Source: Flavobacterium psychrophilum
GTDB taxonomy: Bacteria; Bacteroidota; Bacteroidia; Flavobacteriales; Flavobacteriaceae
DNA length: 23,375 bases
Assembly (NCBI GenBank): GCA_945878515.1
Contig: CAMCTL010000038.1
Coordinates: forward strand, 1 to 23,375
Reading direction: 5' to 3'
Shown here piece by piece: positions 15,420 through 23,375 of the stretch (within the stretch, counting starts at the first letter, position 1; the number at the start of each line of letters is the position of its first letter). The notes under the pieces are model-generated. The model worked only from the letters and a program-made list of their open reading frames with translations. It made no database searches and had not been told where the DNA came from. The translations under genes were made by a program, and so were the position numbers.

Positions 15420-15740
15420 ATGAATAATATTTTAAACCAAATTGGTATTGAAAATTATATCTTCCTAAGTGTAATACTTTTTTGTATTGGCGTTTTTGGA
15501 GTTTTATATAGGCGAAACGCTATTGTTGTATTTATGTCAATCGAAATTATGTTAAATGCCGTAAACCTATTATTTGTTGCGTTTTCCACTTATCATCAAG
15601 ACGCACAAGGTCAGATCTTCGTGTTTTTCTCGATGGCTGTTGCAGCAGCTGAGGTGGCGGTTGGACTGGCAATTTTAGTGTCAATTTTCAGAAATATGCA
15701 GACAATTGATGTTAGTAATTTGAAAAATTTAAAAGGATAA
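15420..15740 (+). CDS. nuoK: NADH-quinone oxidoreductase subunit K
   Basis: Small three-helix membrane subunit, 106 residues, related to MrpC of Na+/H+ antiporters. It keeps both conserved membrane glutamates of the proton path: Glu42 in [15 protein letters not shown] and Glu78 in [11 protein letters not shown]. The start is 1 bp after the nuoJ stop and nuoL begins 6 bp after it. Confidence 0.98.
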   Translation: MNNILNQIGIENYIFLSVILFCIGVFGVLYRRNAIVVFMSIEIMLNAVNLLFVAFSTYHQDAQGQIFVFFSMAVAAAEVAVGLAILVSIFRNMQTIDVSNLKNLKG

Positions 15741-15746
15741 TTAGCG

Positions 15747-17624
15747 ATGAATATAAATTTAGTTTTAGTCTTACTATTAGCTCCTTTTTTTGGGTTTTTA
15801 TTTAATGTTTTTCTAGGTAAAAAAGCTGGTAAAAGCATCGTTGGAATGGTGGGAACACTTTCGGTTGCAACGTCTTTTGCAATTACTTTATATCTATTTG
15901 GTTATAATCAGGTAAATCCAGAGCCACTCGTAATAGATTTGTTTGATTGGATTTCAGTTCAAAGATTCGACATCAGTTTTGGGTTTCTCATAGACCAATT
16001 GTCCATTCTTTGGTTGTTGTTCGTAACAGGAATAGGGTCTTTAATTCATCTGTATTCCATCAGTTACATGCACGATGACGACAAAATGCACTCGTTTTTC
16101 GCTTATCTAAATCTATTTATTTTCTTCATGATTACGTTGGTAATAGGAAGCAATTTATTGGTTATGTTCATTGGTTGGGAAGGCGTGGGTCTTTGCTCTT
16201 ACTTATTGATCGGATTTTGGTATAAAAATCAAGACTACAATGACGCGGCCAAAAAGGCTTTCATTATGAACAGAATTGGAGATTTGGGGTTGCTATTAGG
16301 AATATTCATTATTGGATCTTTATTCAATACTTTGGATTTTCATACTTTACAAACTGTAATTACAACTGCAAGCGACGTCAATGATTTTTGGATTGTCGCT
16401 GCCGCATTGGCTTTATTTATTGGTGCATCAGGAAAATCAGCGCAAATTCCTTTATATACTTGGCTTCCAGACGCAATGGCTGGTCCAACGCCGGTTTCTG
16501 CATTGATTCATGCTGCAACGATGGTTACTGCGGGAATATTTATGATTACAAGGTTGAATTTCATATTTGATTTAGCTCCAAATGTTCAAAACATTATCGC
16601 CATTGTCGGTGCCATTACCGCCTTGGTAGCCGCTACCATTGCATTGGTACAAAATGATATTAAAAAGGTATTGGCTTATTCTACAGTTTCGCAACTGGGA
16701 TTAATGTTTTTGGCGCTAGGTTTGGGCGCTTATGAAGTTGCCGTTTTCCACGTAATTACGCACGCTTTCTTCAAAGCTTGTTTATTCTTAGGTTCGGGCT
16801 CTGTGATTCACGGATTGCATGGTGAACAGGATATGCGCAAAATGGGTGGTTTGAAAAAAGCAATGCCCATCACTTTCATCACAATGTTGGTTGCTGCATT
16901 GGCTATTTCTGGAATTTTTCCATTGGCTGGATTTTGGTCGAAAGACGAAATCTTGATGACTGCTTTTCACGAAAACAAAGTATTGTGGGTAATCGGATCG
17001 ATTGCTTCAATCATGACGGCCTTTTACATGTTCAGATTGGTTTATCTGACCTTTTTCAATTCGTTTAGAGGAACTGAGGAACAAAAACATCATTTGCATG
17101 AGAGTCCTAGCCTTATTACTGTGCCTTTAATTATTTTGGCAATTTTGTCTTTTTTTGGTGGAATCATAAGTTTACCTGGGCACAGTTGGCTGAATGAATA
17201 TTTATCGCCACTGTTTTCGAAAGCTGCTCACGAAGCCCATACTTTAGGAACTACCGAATATCTGCTAATGGCTGTAGCTACAGTTGGTGCTTTAATTGGT
17301 ATTGCAATCGCATATAAAAAATATTTAAGAGACAATGCAGTACCTAGTCAAGATTCCGAAATAACCGGCTTTTCAAAAGTATTATACAATAAGTATTATG
17401 TTGATGAGGCGTACGAAGCTATTTTTGTCAAACCAATTAACGTACTGTCTAGATTTTTTAGAGATTTTATAGAAACAACTTTATCAATGTTGGTTTTTAG
17501 ATTAGGAAAAGCGACAAACGAAATTGCTTTGACAGGGAAAAAAGCACACAACGGAAGTGTTGGTTTCTATCTTTTTGTGTTTGTTATTGGCGTTATCGTC
17601 ATATTAACTTATTTATTTTTATAA
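15747..17624 (+). CDS. nuoL: NADH-quinone oxidoreductase subunit L (antiporter-like)
   Basis: Distal antiporter-like pump subunit of complex I, 625 residues with about 16 helices. Glu145 in MFIGWEGVGLCSY and Lys230 in GASGKSAQIPLYTWLPD match the first charged pair of the pumping channel. GPTPVSALIHAATMVTAG (246-263) is the core antiporter signature. ALVQNDIKKVLAYSTVSQLG and SKDEIL follow. The C-terminal ~100 residues provide the lateral helix that lies along NuoM and NuoN and a final anchor helix. A 13-bp gap precedes nuoM. Confidence 0.99.
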   Translation: MNINLVLVLLLAPFFGFLFNVFLGKKAGKSIVGMVGTLSVATSFAITLYLFGYNQVNPEPLVIDLFDWISVQRFDISFGFLIDQLSILWLLFVTGIGSLIHLYSISYMHDDDKMHSFFAYLNLFIFFMITLVIGSNLLVMFIGWEGVGLCSYLLIGFWYKNQDYNDAAKKAFIMNRIGDLGLLLGIFIIGSLFNTLDFHTLQTVITTASDVNDFWIVAAALALFIGASGKSAQIPLYTWLPDAMAGPTPVSALIHAATMVTAGIFMITRLNFIFDLAPNVQNIIAIVGAITALVAATIALVQNDIKKVLAYSTVSQLGLMFLALGLGAYEVAVFHVITHAFFKACLFLGSGSVIHGLHGEQDMRKMGGLKKAMPITFITMLVAALAISGIFPLAGFWSKDEILMTAFHENKVLWVIGSIASIMTAFYMFRLVYLTFFNSFRGTEEQKHHLHESPSLITVPLIILAILSFFGGIISLPGHSWLNEYLSPLFSKAAHEAHTLGTTEYLLMAVATVGALIGIAIAYKKYLRDNAVPSQDSEITGFSKVLYNKYYVDEAYEAIFVKPINVLSRFFRDFIETTLSMLVFRLGKATNEIALTGKKAHNGSVGFYLFVFVIGVIVILTYLFL

Positions 17625-17637
17625 TAATTTTTACCTA

Positions 17638-19080
17638 ATGGATGTAACTACACTATTAATTATTCTACTGGTTGGCGCATTAGTAACTTATTTATCTGGT
17701 AATGAATGGGCTCCAAAAGTGGCTTTGCTAGTAAGTTTAATCGCTTTCTCAAGTTCAATTTATTTGCTAAGCCAATATAATTTAGGAAACGAAATAGGCT
17801 ATGCCAAACTTTGGATAACCAAACCAAAAATTTCCTTAGCATTTCAAGCCGATGGTTTAGCGCTAGCAATGCTTTTGTTAACAACCGCTTTGACGCCAAT
17901 TATTATTTTTTCATCTTTTGGAAATGCATTCAAGAATGCTAAATCTTTTTATGCTTTAATCTTATTTATGTCCTTTGCGATGGCGGGAACTTTCCTAGCA
18001 TCTGACGGACTTTTATACTATATTTTTTGGGAATTAGCATTGATTCCAATTTATTTTATTGCTTTAATTTGGGGGAATGGCGATGCCGAAGAACGTAAAA
18101 AAGCGGTAGTAAAGTTTTTTATATATACGCTTGCTGGTTCGTTATTTATGTTAGTTGCTTTTGTTTATTTGTACACAAAAGCAGAAAGTTTTTTAATTAG
18201 CGACTTAACGCAACTTAAATTATCATCAACGGAGCAATTCTGGATATTCTTGGCTTTCTTCTTGGCTTATGCTATCAAAATTCCATTGATTCCATTTCAT
18301 ACTTGGCAAGCAGAAGTGTACCAAAAAGCACCAATCGTTGGAACGATGTTGCTTTCAGGTATTATGCTTAAAATGGGATTGTACAGCGTTATCCGTTGGC
18401 AATTGCCTATTGCGCCATTGGCAGCTAAAGAATATATGAATGTATTTATTGGACTGGGAATTGCAGGTGTAATCTATGGTTCGATTCTGGCTTTGCGCCA
18501 AAAAGACTTGAAAAAGTTATTGGCTTATTCTTCCTTAGCGCACGTTGGGTTGATAGCTGCAGGAGCTTATACTTTAACGCTCGATGGATTGCGTGGGGCT
18601 GTTTTACAAATGATTGCTCACGGTTTTGTTGTAGTAGGACTATTTTTCGTAGCTGAAATTATTTTCAGAAGATTCGAAACTAGAGAAATTTCCGAAATGG
18701 GTGGTATTCGTGCTCAGTCACCAAAATTTACTTCAATGTTTTTGTTGTTGGTTTTGGCATCTGTAGCTTTGCCGTCAACATTTAACTTTGTTGGAGAATT
18801 TACGGTTTTGTATAGCCTTGCACAATTGGATCTTTGGTTTGCTATTTTGGGTGGAACTACAATTATTTTAGGCGCTTACTATATGCTAAAAATGTTTCAA
18901 CACGTGATGTTAGGACAAACCAATTCCAAATTATTTGCAGATGTTACTTTCAATGAAGGTTGCACTTTAGTAATTATTATTGCTGTTTTGTTCTTCTTTG
19001 GTTTGTATCCAAAACCAATTATGGATTTGATAAGTCCGAGTTTGGAAAATATTTTAACACAAATAAATAGATTTAACTAA
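17638..19080 (+). CDS. nuoM: NADH-quinone oxidoreductase subunit M (antiporter-like)
   Basis: Middle antiporter-like pump subunit, 480 residues, about 14 helices. Glu132 in IFWELALIPIYF and Lys214 in YAIKIPLIPFHTW correspond to the functional charged pair of the family. EVYQKAPIVGTMLLSGIMLK (226-245) is the antiporter signature, and ALRQKDLKKLLAYSSLAHVG carries the middle lysines. It sits in 13-bp gaps on both sides. Nothing unusual was seen. Confidence 0.99.
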   Translation: MDVTTLLIILLVGALVTYLSGNEWAPKVALLVSLIAFSSSIYLLSQYNLGNEIGYAKLWITKPKISLAFQADGLALAMLLLTTALTPIIIFSSFGNAFKNAKSFYALILFMSFAMAGTFLASDGLLYYIFWELALIPIYFIALIWGNGDAEERKKAVVKFFIYTLAGSLFMLVAFVYLYTKAESFLISDLTQLKLSSTEQFWIFLAFFLAYAIKIPLIPFHTWQAEVYQKAPIVGTMLLSGIMLKMGLYSVIRWQLPIAPLAAKEYMNVFIGLGIAGVIYGSILALRQKDLKKLLAYSSLAHVGLIAAGAYTLTLDGLRGAVLQMIAHGFVVVGLFFVAEIIFRRFETREISEMGGIRAQSPKFTSMFLLLVLASVALPSTFNFVGEFTVLYSLAQLDLWFAILGGTTIILGAYYMLKMFQHVMLGQTNSKLFADVTFNEGCTLVIIIAVLFFFGLYPKPIMDLISPSLENILTQINRFN

Positions 19081-19093
19081 GTCAAATCATAAA

Positions 19094-20464
19094 ATGAATA
19101 CATTAATAGCTATATCAGGATTAGGTGTTTTATGCCTTTTATTTGAAATTTTAAATTTTAGAAAAGGCATTGTTCCAGTAACCATTTTGGGGTTATTGGC
19201 AGTTCTTGGACTAACCTATACCGAATTTAATACGCCGGCGAGTTATTACAATAATATGATTGTTGTTACTAAATTTTCATCAGTTTTTTCGGCTTTGTTT
19301 ATTGTTTTGACTGTATTTCTTATTGCCTTGGCGCACGATTTCTACGAAGATCATCAAACCAAAATATCTGATTTTATTGCCATTAAAATATTTATGCTAG
19401 CTGGATGTGTAGCGATGGTTTCTTTTGGAAACTTGGCCATGTTCTTTCTTGGAATCGAAGTTTTGTCAATTTCCTTATACATTTTGGCAGCCAGCAACCG
19501 CTTGAATATAAAAAGTAACGAAGCTGGAATGAAATATTTCCTGATGGGATCTTTCGCTTCAGGGATTTTATTGTTTGGAATTTGTTTTATCTATGGAGCA
19601 ATGGGTTCCTTTGACGTAGCCGAAATTACAGAATGGTCTCGTTCTGCAGAACTTCCAATTTGGTTTCCAATAGGAATTACATTAGTTACAATTGGAATGC
19701 TTTTTAAAATTGCAGCTGTTCCTTTTCATTTTTGGGCTCCAGATGTTTACGAAGGTTCACCAACAATGACTACGACTACCATGAGCACTTTGGTAAAAGT
19801 AGTGGCAATGGCTACTTTGTATAAATTGCTAACCGCTATGAATGCTGATCTTTCAGATGCTGCTGTAAATATTATTATTGTAGTTTCAATAGCTTCGATG
19901 ACTGTCGGAAATATTATGGCGTTGAAACAAAACAATGTGAAACGTATGTTGGCTTTCTCAGGAATATCTCATGCAGGTTTTATGTTGATGACATTGTTGA
20001 ATATTAAAAGCTCTGTGGGCAATTTATTGTATTATACTTCGGCTTATTCTCTATCCGGAATTGCTGCTTTTGCAGTGATTTTATACATTTGTAAAAACAA
20101 AGACAACGAAGATATTAGCAACTTCAACGGATTGGGAAAAAACAATCCGTTGATGGCGGCTATTCTTACGGCTGCTTTGCTATCGATGGCTGGAATTCCA
20201 ATCTTTGCAGGATTTTTTGCCAAAATGTTTTTGTTTACTCAAACCATTGAAGCTGGTTATTTAGTAGTGGTTATCGCAGCGGTAATCAACTCGATTATAA
20301 GTGTGGGTTATTATTTCAAATTAATTTTGGCAATGTACAATAAAGATCCAAACGAAGAAGCCACAAAAGCTCCTTTTGTTTTTTATGCAGTAGCTGTTGT
20401 AGCTATTGTTTTGAATATCGTTTTGGGATTGTTTCCGTCTGCAGTATTGGATTTGTTGGGATAA
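19094..20464 (+). CDS. nuoN: NADH-quinone oxidoreductase subunit N (antiporter-like)
   Basis: Proximal antiporter-like pump subunit, 456 residues, about 14 helices. Glu122 in FFLGIEVLSISLYIL and Lys205 in LFKIAAVPFHFWAPDVYEGSPT form the expected charged pair. TMTTTTMSTLVKVVAMATLY and ALKQNNVKRMLAFSGISHAG continue the signature. Last gene of the operon: a 17-bp perfect terminator stem begins 28 bp after its stop. Confidence 0.99.
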   Translation: MNTLIAISGLGVLCLLFEILNFRKGIVPVTILGLLAVLGLTYTEFNTPASYYNNMIVVTKFSSVFSALFIVLTVFLIALAHDFYEDHQTKISDFIAIKIFMLAGCVAMVSFGNLAMFFLGIEVLSISLYILAASNRLNIKSNEAGMKYFLMGSFASGILLFGICFIYGAMGSFDVAEITEWSRSAELPIWFPIGITLVTIGMLFKIAAVPFHFWAPDVYEGSPTMTTTTMSTLVKVVAMATLYKLLTAMNADLSDAAVNIIIVVSIASMTVGNIMALKQNNVKRMLAFSGISHAGFMLMTLLNIKSSVGNLLYYTSAYSLSGIAAFAVILYICKNKDNEDISNFNGLGKNNPLMAAILTAALLSMAGIPIFAGFFAKMFLFTQTIEAGYLVVVIAAVINSIISVGYYFKLILAMYNKDPNEEATKAPFVFYAVAVVAIVLNIVLGLFPSAVLDLLG

Positions 20465-20492
20465 AAGTCCGTATGAATACAAATTAATTTAA

Positions 20493-20549
20493 CCGCAGAT
20501 TCGCAGATTTTGATAAGTTTTTTAATCTGCGAATCTGCGGTAATTTTTT
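20493..20549 (+). terminator. Terminator of the nuo operon
   Basis: A 17-bp perfect stem, CCGCAGATTCGCAGATT (20493-20509) / AATCTGCGAATCTGCGG (20524-20540), with a 14-nt loop, then six T residues at 20544-20549. Each arm is an 8-bp unit (CGCAGATT) repeated in tandem, an unusual build for a simple terminator and reminiscent of dispersed palindromic repeats. Confidence 0.85.
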
Positions 20550-20563
20550 AAGTATAAGACAAT

Positions 20564-20596
20564 AAACCATCTTGCCCAAAGCGTGATGGTTTTTTT
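20564..20596 (+). terminator. Second hairpin terminator before the MBOAT gene
   Basis: An 8-bp stem AAACCATC (20564-20571) / GATGGTTT (20585-20592) with a 13-nt loop, running into T residues to 20596. It lies only 20 bp before the MBOAT start codon, so it should block read-through from nuo unless it works as an attenuator. Confidence 0.7.
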
Positions 20597-20616
20597 CTTC
20601 ATGATAAAATTAAAAT

Positions 20617-22050
20617 ATGTTTTTTAACTCGCTAACCTTTGCTGTTTTTCTACCTATAGCTTTTTTACTCTATTGGTCTATATTCAGCAAAACTAAAAGC
20701 ACTCAGAACACATTTTTGGTTGTGGTGAGTTATTATTTTTACTCCTGTTGGGATTGGCGTTTCCTATTTTTATTGCTGTTTTCAACACTTCTATGCTATT
20801 TAACTGGAATCAAAATAGAAAAAAGTATTGGAGAAAGGGAACGCAAATTTTGGTTCTGGTTGAGTATCATTTTCAATCTGGGTTTCTTGGCTATATTCAA
20901 GTACTACAACTTTTTTGCTTTTTCCTTTTCGGAAGCTTTGAATAATATTGGAATACAATCGAGTCCGTTTTTGTTGGACTTGATACTTCCAGTTGGAATT
21001 TCTTTTTATACTTTCCACGGCTTGTCTTATGTAATTGACATTTATTACAAAAGAATAAACTCCGAAAAGAACGTTGTGGATTATGCGCTTTTCGTGAGTT
21101 ATTTTCCGCTTTTGGTAGCTGGACCTATCGAAAGAGCAACTCATTTATTGCCACAAGTAAAACGAATAAGAAGCTTCGATTTTGAGAAAGCCAAAGAAGG
21201 CGTTTACCAAATTATTTGGGGACTGGTCAAAAAAGTTGTCATCGCCGATACTTGTGCTACTTATGCCAATGCTATTTTTGACAATTATACCTCGATGAAT
21301 TCATTGTCCTTGATTTTGGGTGCTGTCTATTTTGCGTTCCAAATTTATGGCGACTTTTCAGGTTATTCCGATATGGCTTTGGGAATGTCCAAATTGTTTG
21401 GATTAGACTTGTTGCGTAATTTCAATTATCCATATTTTTCTAGAGATATTGCCGAGTTTTGGCGACGTTGGCACATTTCGTTGTCGTCTTGGTTTCGGGA
21501 TTATTTGTACATTCCTCTTGGCGGAAGCCGCGGAAACAAACTGAAACAAGTGCGCAATGTATTCATCATATTTGTGGTTAGCGGTTTTTGGCATGGTGCG
21601 AATTCGACTTTTTTGGCTTGGGGATTTATCAATGCAATGTATTTTTTGCCGCCTTTACTATTGGGAACCAACCGAAACAATATGGAAACTGCAGAATTGC
21701 ATTGGGATTTTAATTCTATAAAAGTGTTTTTTAGTATTCTTGCGACATTTACCTTATCGTGTTTGGCATGGATATTTTTCAGGGCAAAATCCATAAATAT
21801 TGCTTTTGATTATATTGGAAATATTTTCACCAATGGGATTTTCGAATCACAATTTATACAAAACCAACGCTATAGTTATGAATTACTATGGTTGGTTCTG
21901 GCTTTTGTTTTGGTCGAATGGAACAGCCGTTACAAAATAGAACCCATATCAGGAAAATACAGCTGGCTCAAAATGACTTTGTGCCTCTTGGCGATTATCG
22001 CTTTAGGCACTTATGCCGATTATAAAGAATTCATCTATTTTCAATTCTAA
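20617..22050 (+). CDS. MBOAT-family membrane O-acyltransferase (AlgI/DltB-like)
   Basis: Polytopic inner-membrane protein that takes acyl groups from a cytoplasmic donor and passes them across the membrane for O-acylation of an exported polymer or surface glycan. The 477 residues have about 11 hydrophobic segments. Family motifs are LPVGISFYTFHGLSYVIDIY (124-143), AGPIERATHLLPQ (168-180), YGDFSGYSDMALG (244-256), FWRRWHISLSSWFRDYLYIP (281-300) and SGFWHGAN (322-329). His326 in the last is the conserved catalytic MBOAT histidine, and His286 the second conserved one. The stop overlaps the start of the SGNH-like gene by 1 bp, the usual pairing of an MBOAT transporter with an extracytoplasmic acyltransferase (as in AlgI/AlgJ, PatA/PatB, DltB/DltD). 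No polysaccharide genes are in the window, so the acceptor is unknown. No TAnnTTTG element was seen in the short gap before the gene. Confidence 0.95.
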   Translation: MFFNSLTFAVFLPIAFLLYWSIFSKTKSTQNTFLVVVSYYFYSCWDWRFLFLLLFSTLLCYLTGIKIEKSIGERERKFWFWLSIIFNLGFLAIFKYYNFFAFSFSEALNNIGIQSSPFLLDLILPVGISFYTFHGLSYVIDIYYKRINSEKNVVDYALFVSYFPLLVAGPIERATHLLPQVKRIRSFDFEKAKEGVYQIIWGLVKKVVIADTCATYANAIFDNYTSMNSLSLILGAVYFAFQIYGDFSGYSDMALGMSKLFGLDLLRNFNYPYFSRDIAEFWRRWHISLSSWFRDYLYIPLGGSRGNKLKQVRNVFIIFVVSGFWHGANSTFLAWGFINAMYFLPPLLLGTNRNNMETAELHWDFNSIKVFFSILATFTLSCLAWIFFRAKSINIAFDYIGNIFTNGIFESQFIQNQRYSYELLWLVLAFVLVEWNSRYKIEPISGKYSWLKMTLCLLAIIALGTYADYKEFIYFQF

Positions 22051-22931
22051 TGAGGAAGTTTATAACATTAGTTGCCAAAATTTTATTCACACTTCTAGTG
22101 CTTTTAGTGGCGCTGGATTGGGTATACACAACTGTGTATTTGCATTCTTCTACTAGAGGAAAAGTGGAAAAGGTTTTCAATTCCAAAGGCGGAAATTATG
22201 ATGTCGTGATTTTGGGTTCATCAAGAGCCAACAATCATTTTGTCCCCAAATTATTTGAAAAGAAAGGTTTGAAAACTTTCAATTATGGGATGAGTGGAGC
22301 GCATTTATTCGAAGCTTCACTATTGCTGAAATTGATGGCAGAACGTAGTTATAAAATCAAAACCGTGATTCTGGAAGCTGATTTGGGGCTTTGCAACGAA
22401 AAAGAATCCGAAATGATTGCTGCAAAATTTCTGCCTTATATTCATCATTCTGAAACTATTAAAAACCATTTTTCGAGTCAAGAGAACTTTAATGAATTGT
22501 ATTATATTCCTTTTTACCGTTATATCGATTTTGATGCGCTCATAGGTTTCCGGGAAATGTACAATACAGCAACGGACAAACCCACGAATATTTTGGACAA
22601 TCAGGGATATCATCCTTTGGCAAGCAACAAACCCGGAAATATGAAAAATGACATCCGAGCGTTGAAACCCATTCGTAACAAATATTACGAAGAAATCAAG
22701 CAAATTTGCAAGCAAAATAATTACAAATTGATTACCGTGATGACGCCAATGTGTACTAATGTGAAAGGATTGGATTATTTTGAAAAAGCAAATAAAATCT
22801 ATCCAGAAATTCACAATCTGGAAAACGTCGTGCAAGGGGACCAATATTTTTCTTCCTGCGGACACATGAATGATGCGGGAGCGAGGATGTTTACGAAGGT
22901 TGTTATTGAGAAGTTTTTTATAAAGAAGTGA
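22050..22931 (+). CDS. Membrane-anchored SGNH-like acyltransferase partner of the MBOAT protein
   Basis: A 293-residue protein with one N-terminal transmembrane helix (about 5-28) and the rest predicted outside the inner membrane. VVILGSSRANNH (52-63) is the SGNH block I; Ser58 is the probable nucleophile. FNYGMSGAH (77-85) carries the oxyanion-hole Gly and Asn region. The C-terminal CGHMNDAGARMFT (270-282) carries the expected catalytic His272. The residue three positions before that His is Ser269, where the usual DxxH motif has Asp, so the triad may be incomplete or use another acid. Read together with the overlapping MBOAT gene, it should transfer the acyl group to the final acceptor. The family is related to the DltD/AlgJ/DUF1574 type of proteins by motif only. 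Confidence 0.85.
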   Translation: MRKFITLVAKILFTLLVLLVALDWVYTTVYLHSSTRGKVEKVFNSKGGNYDVVILGSSRANNHFVPKLFEKKGLKTFNYGMSGAHLFEASLLLKLMAERSYKIKTVILEADLGLCNEKESEMIAAKFLPYIHHSETIKNHFSSQENFNELYYIPFYRYIDFDALIGFREMYNTATDKPTNILDNQGYHPLASNKPGNMKNDIRALKPIRNKYYEEIKQICKQNNYKLITVMTPMCTNVKGLDYFEKANKIYPEIHNLENVVQGDQYFSSCGHMNDAGARMFTKVVIEKFFIKK

Positions 22932-23030
22932 CCTAAATTCCAAAGACTTCAGGAATATATTTTTCATTTTGAAAATCAAAACAACCAATTTTTCCTATAT
23001 TTACTTTCGTAAAAAATTCAAATAATAGTT

Positions 23031-23375
23031 ATGAAAGAGGATAAAATTAAATACATATTGATTAGAGGAACAAGTGCAATTGTAGATATCCTTTTTTATG
23101 CAACTATAATGAAATTATTATCGCCTTATATTGGCACTAAAAATGCAGATGGAAATTATTATACGAATACTGCAATCGGAATTTTGTTTTATTATATAAT
23201 CCAATTATCGCAAGACATAGTTTTTGGAAAAACATTAGGAAAACGTTTATTTAAATTAGGATTATATCTAGAGGATGAAAAACCCTTTTTTGGGACTAAT
23301 AGAATTTTAAGAATCATAATTAGAAGATTATTTGATTTACTTGATATTGTTTTATGTCCGGTTTTTTTCATTGGA
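23031..23375 (+). CDS. RDD-family membrane protein, N-terminal part (3' truncated by window edge)
   Basis: The frame starts at ATG 23031 and is open to the window edge (115 residues). The RDD pattern is recognisable. An Arg (Arg12) and an Asp (Asp19) lie in the first hydrophobic segment (RGTSAIVDILFY). A second helix leads to GKTLGKRLFKLGL (66-78), the cytoplasmic loop signature of the family, followed by a basic stretch and FDLLDIVLCPVFF at the start of a third helix. RDD proteins are small membrane proteins, some linked to Na+ or Li+/H+ transport, most of unknown role. There is a 99-bp gap after the SGNH gene. TACTTTCG (23002-23009) is a one-mismatch -7 candidate, so the gene may be its own transcription unit. 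Confidence 0.85.
   Translation, partial: MKEDKIKYILIRGTSAIVDILFYATIMKLLSPYIGTKNADGNYYTNTAIGILFYYIIQLSQDIVFGKTLGKRLFKLGLYLEDEKPFFGTNRILRIIIRRLFDLLDIVLCPVFFIG

Noticed and set aside
22320..22988. Open frame of 222 codons on the - strand
   Set aside because: It lies almost wholly antisense to the SGNH-like gene, has no recognisable domain, and its composition follows from the codon use of the + strand gene.

Overview
The window reads as chromosomal DNA of a Flavobacteriaceae bacterium, most likely Flavobacterium or a close relative (Bacteroidota). The signs are AT-rich DNA, start codons with A-rich leaders and almost no Shine-Dalgarno sequences, several matches to the Bacteroidota -7 promoter element TAnnTTTG, 7-bp tandem repeats in intergenic gaps, and a complete 14-gene NADH dehydrogenase operon with a short NuoG. 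Genus is inferred from these features and remembered family resemblance; no database was consulted. Every recognised gene is on the + strand.

Layout. 1-1340: C-terminal 445 residues of an RND efflux permease, closed by a terminator. 1360-3308: a small accessory islet holding an unconvincing ORF fragment, a four-helix membrane protein of unknown function and a PaiA-like GNAT acetyltransferase. The acetyltransferase is bracketed by two ~187-bp direct repeats, about 93% identical. 3309-4442: an unusual two-domain enzyme joining a cytidylyltransferase-fold domain to a GHMP-type sugar kinase domain, closed by a strong terminator. 4793-6541: aspartyl-tRNA synthetase. 6670-6864: a cold-shock protein with its own terminator. 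7084-20464: nuoA-B-C-D-E-F-G-H-I-J-K-L-M-N. 20617-22931: an MBOAT O-acyltransferase overlapping by 1 bp with an SGNH-like membrane-anchored partner. 23031 to the end: the 5' part of an RDD-family membrane protein.

How the genes work together. The nuo genes encode respiratory complex I. NuoE, F and G form the NADH-oxidising arm. NuoB, C, D and I form the connecting arm leading to the quinone site. NuoA, H, J, K, L, M and N form the membrane arm that pumps ions. Most junctions are tight (overlaps or gaps under 30 bp). Four junctions (A/B, D/E, F/G, H/I) are instead filled by 68-168 bp of AT-rich DNA carrying 7-bp tandem units, which at three of them run almost into the next start codon. The MBOAT/SGNH pair is separated from nuo by two hairpin terminators and probably O-acylates an exported or surface polymer.

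The points most worth a second look are the repeat-bracketed acetyltransferase, the cytidylyltransferase-GHMP kinase fusion, the heptamer arrays inside the nuo operon and the ~349-residue NuoG with an extra four-cysteine module. I found no tRNA, rRNA, CRISPR array, transposase, integrase or clearly new defence system.
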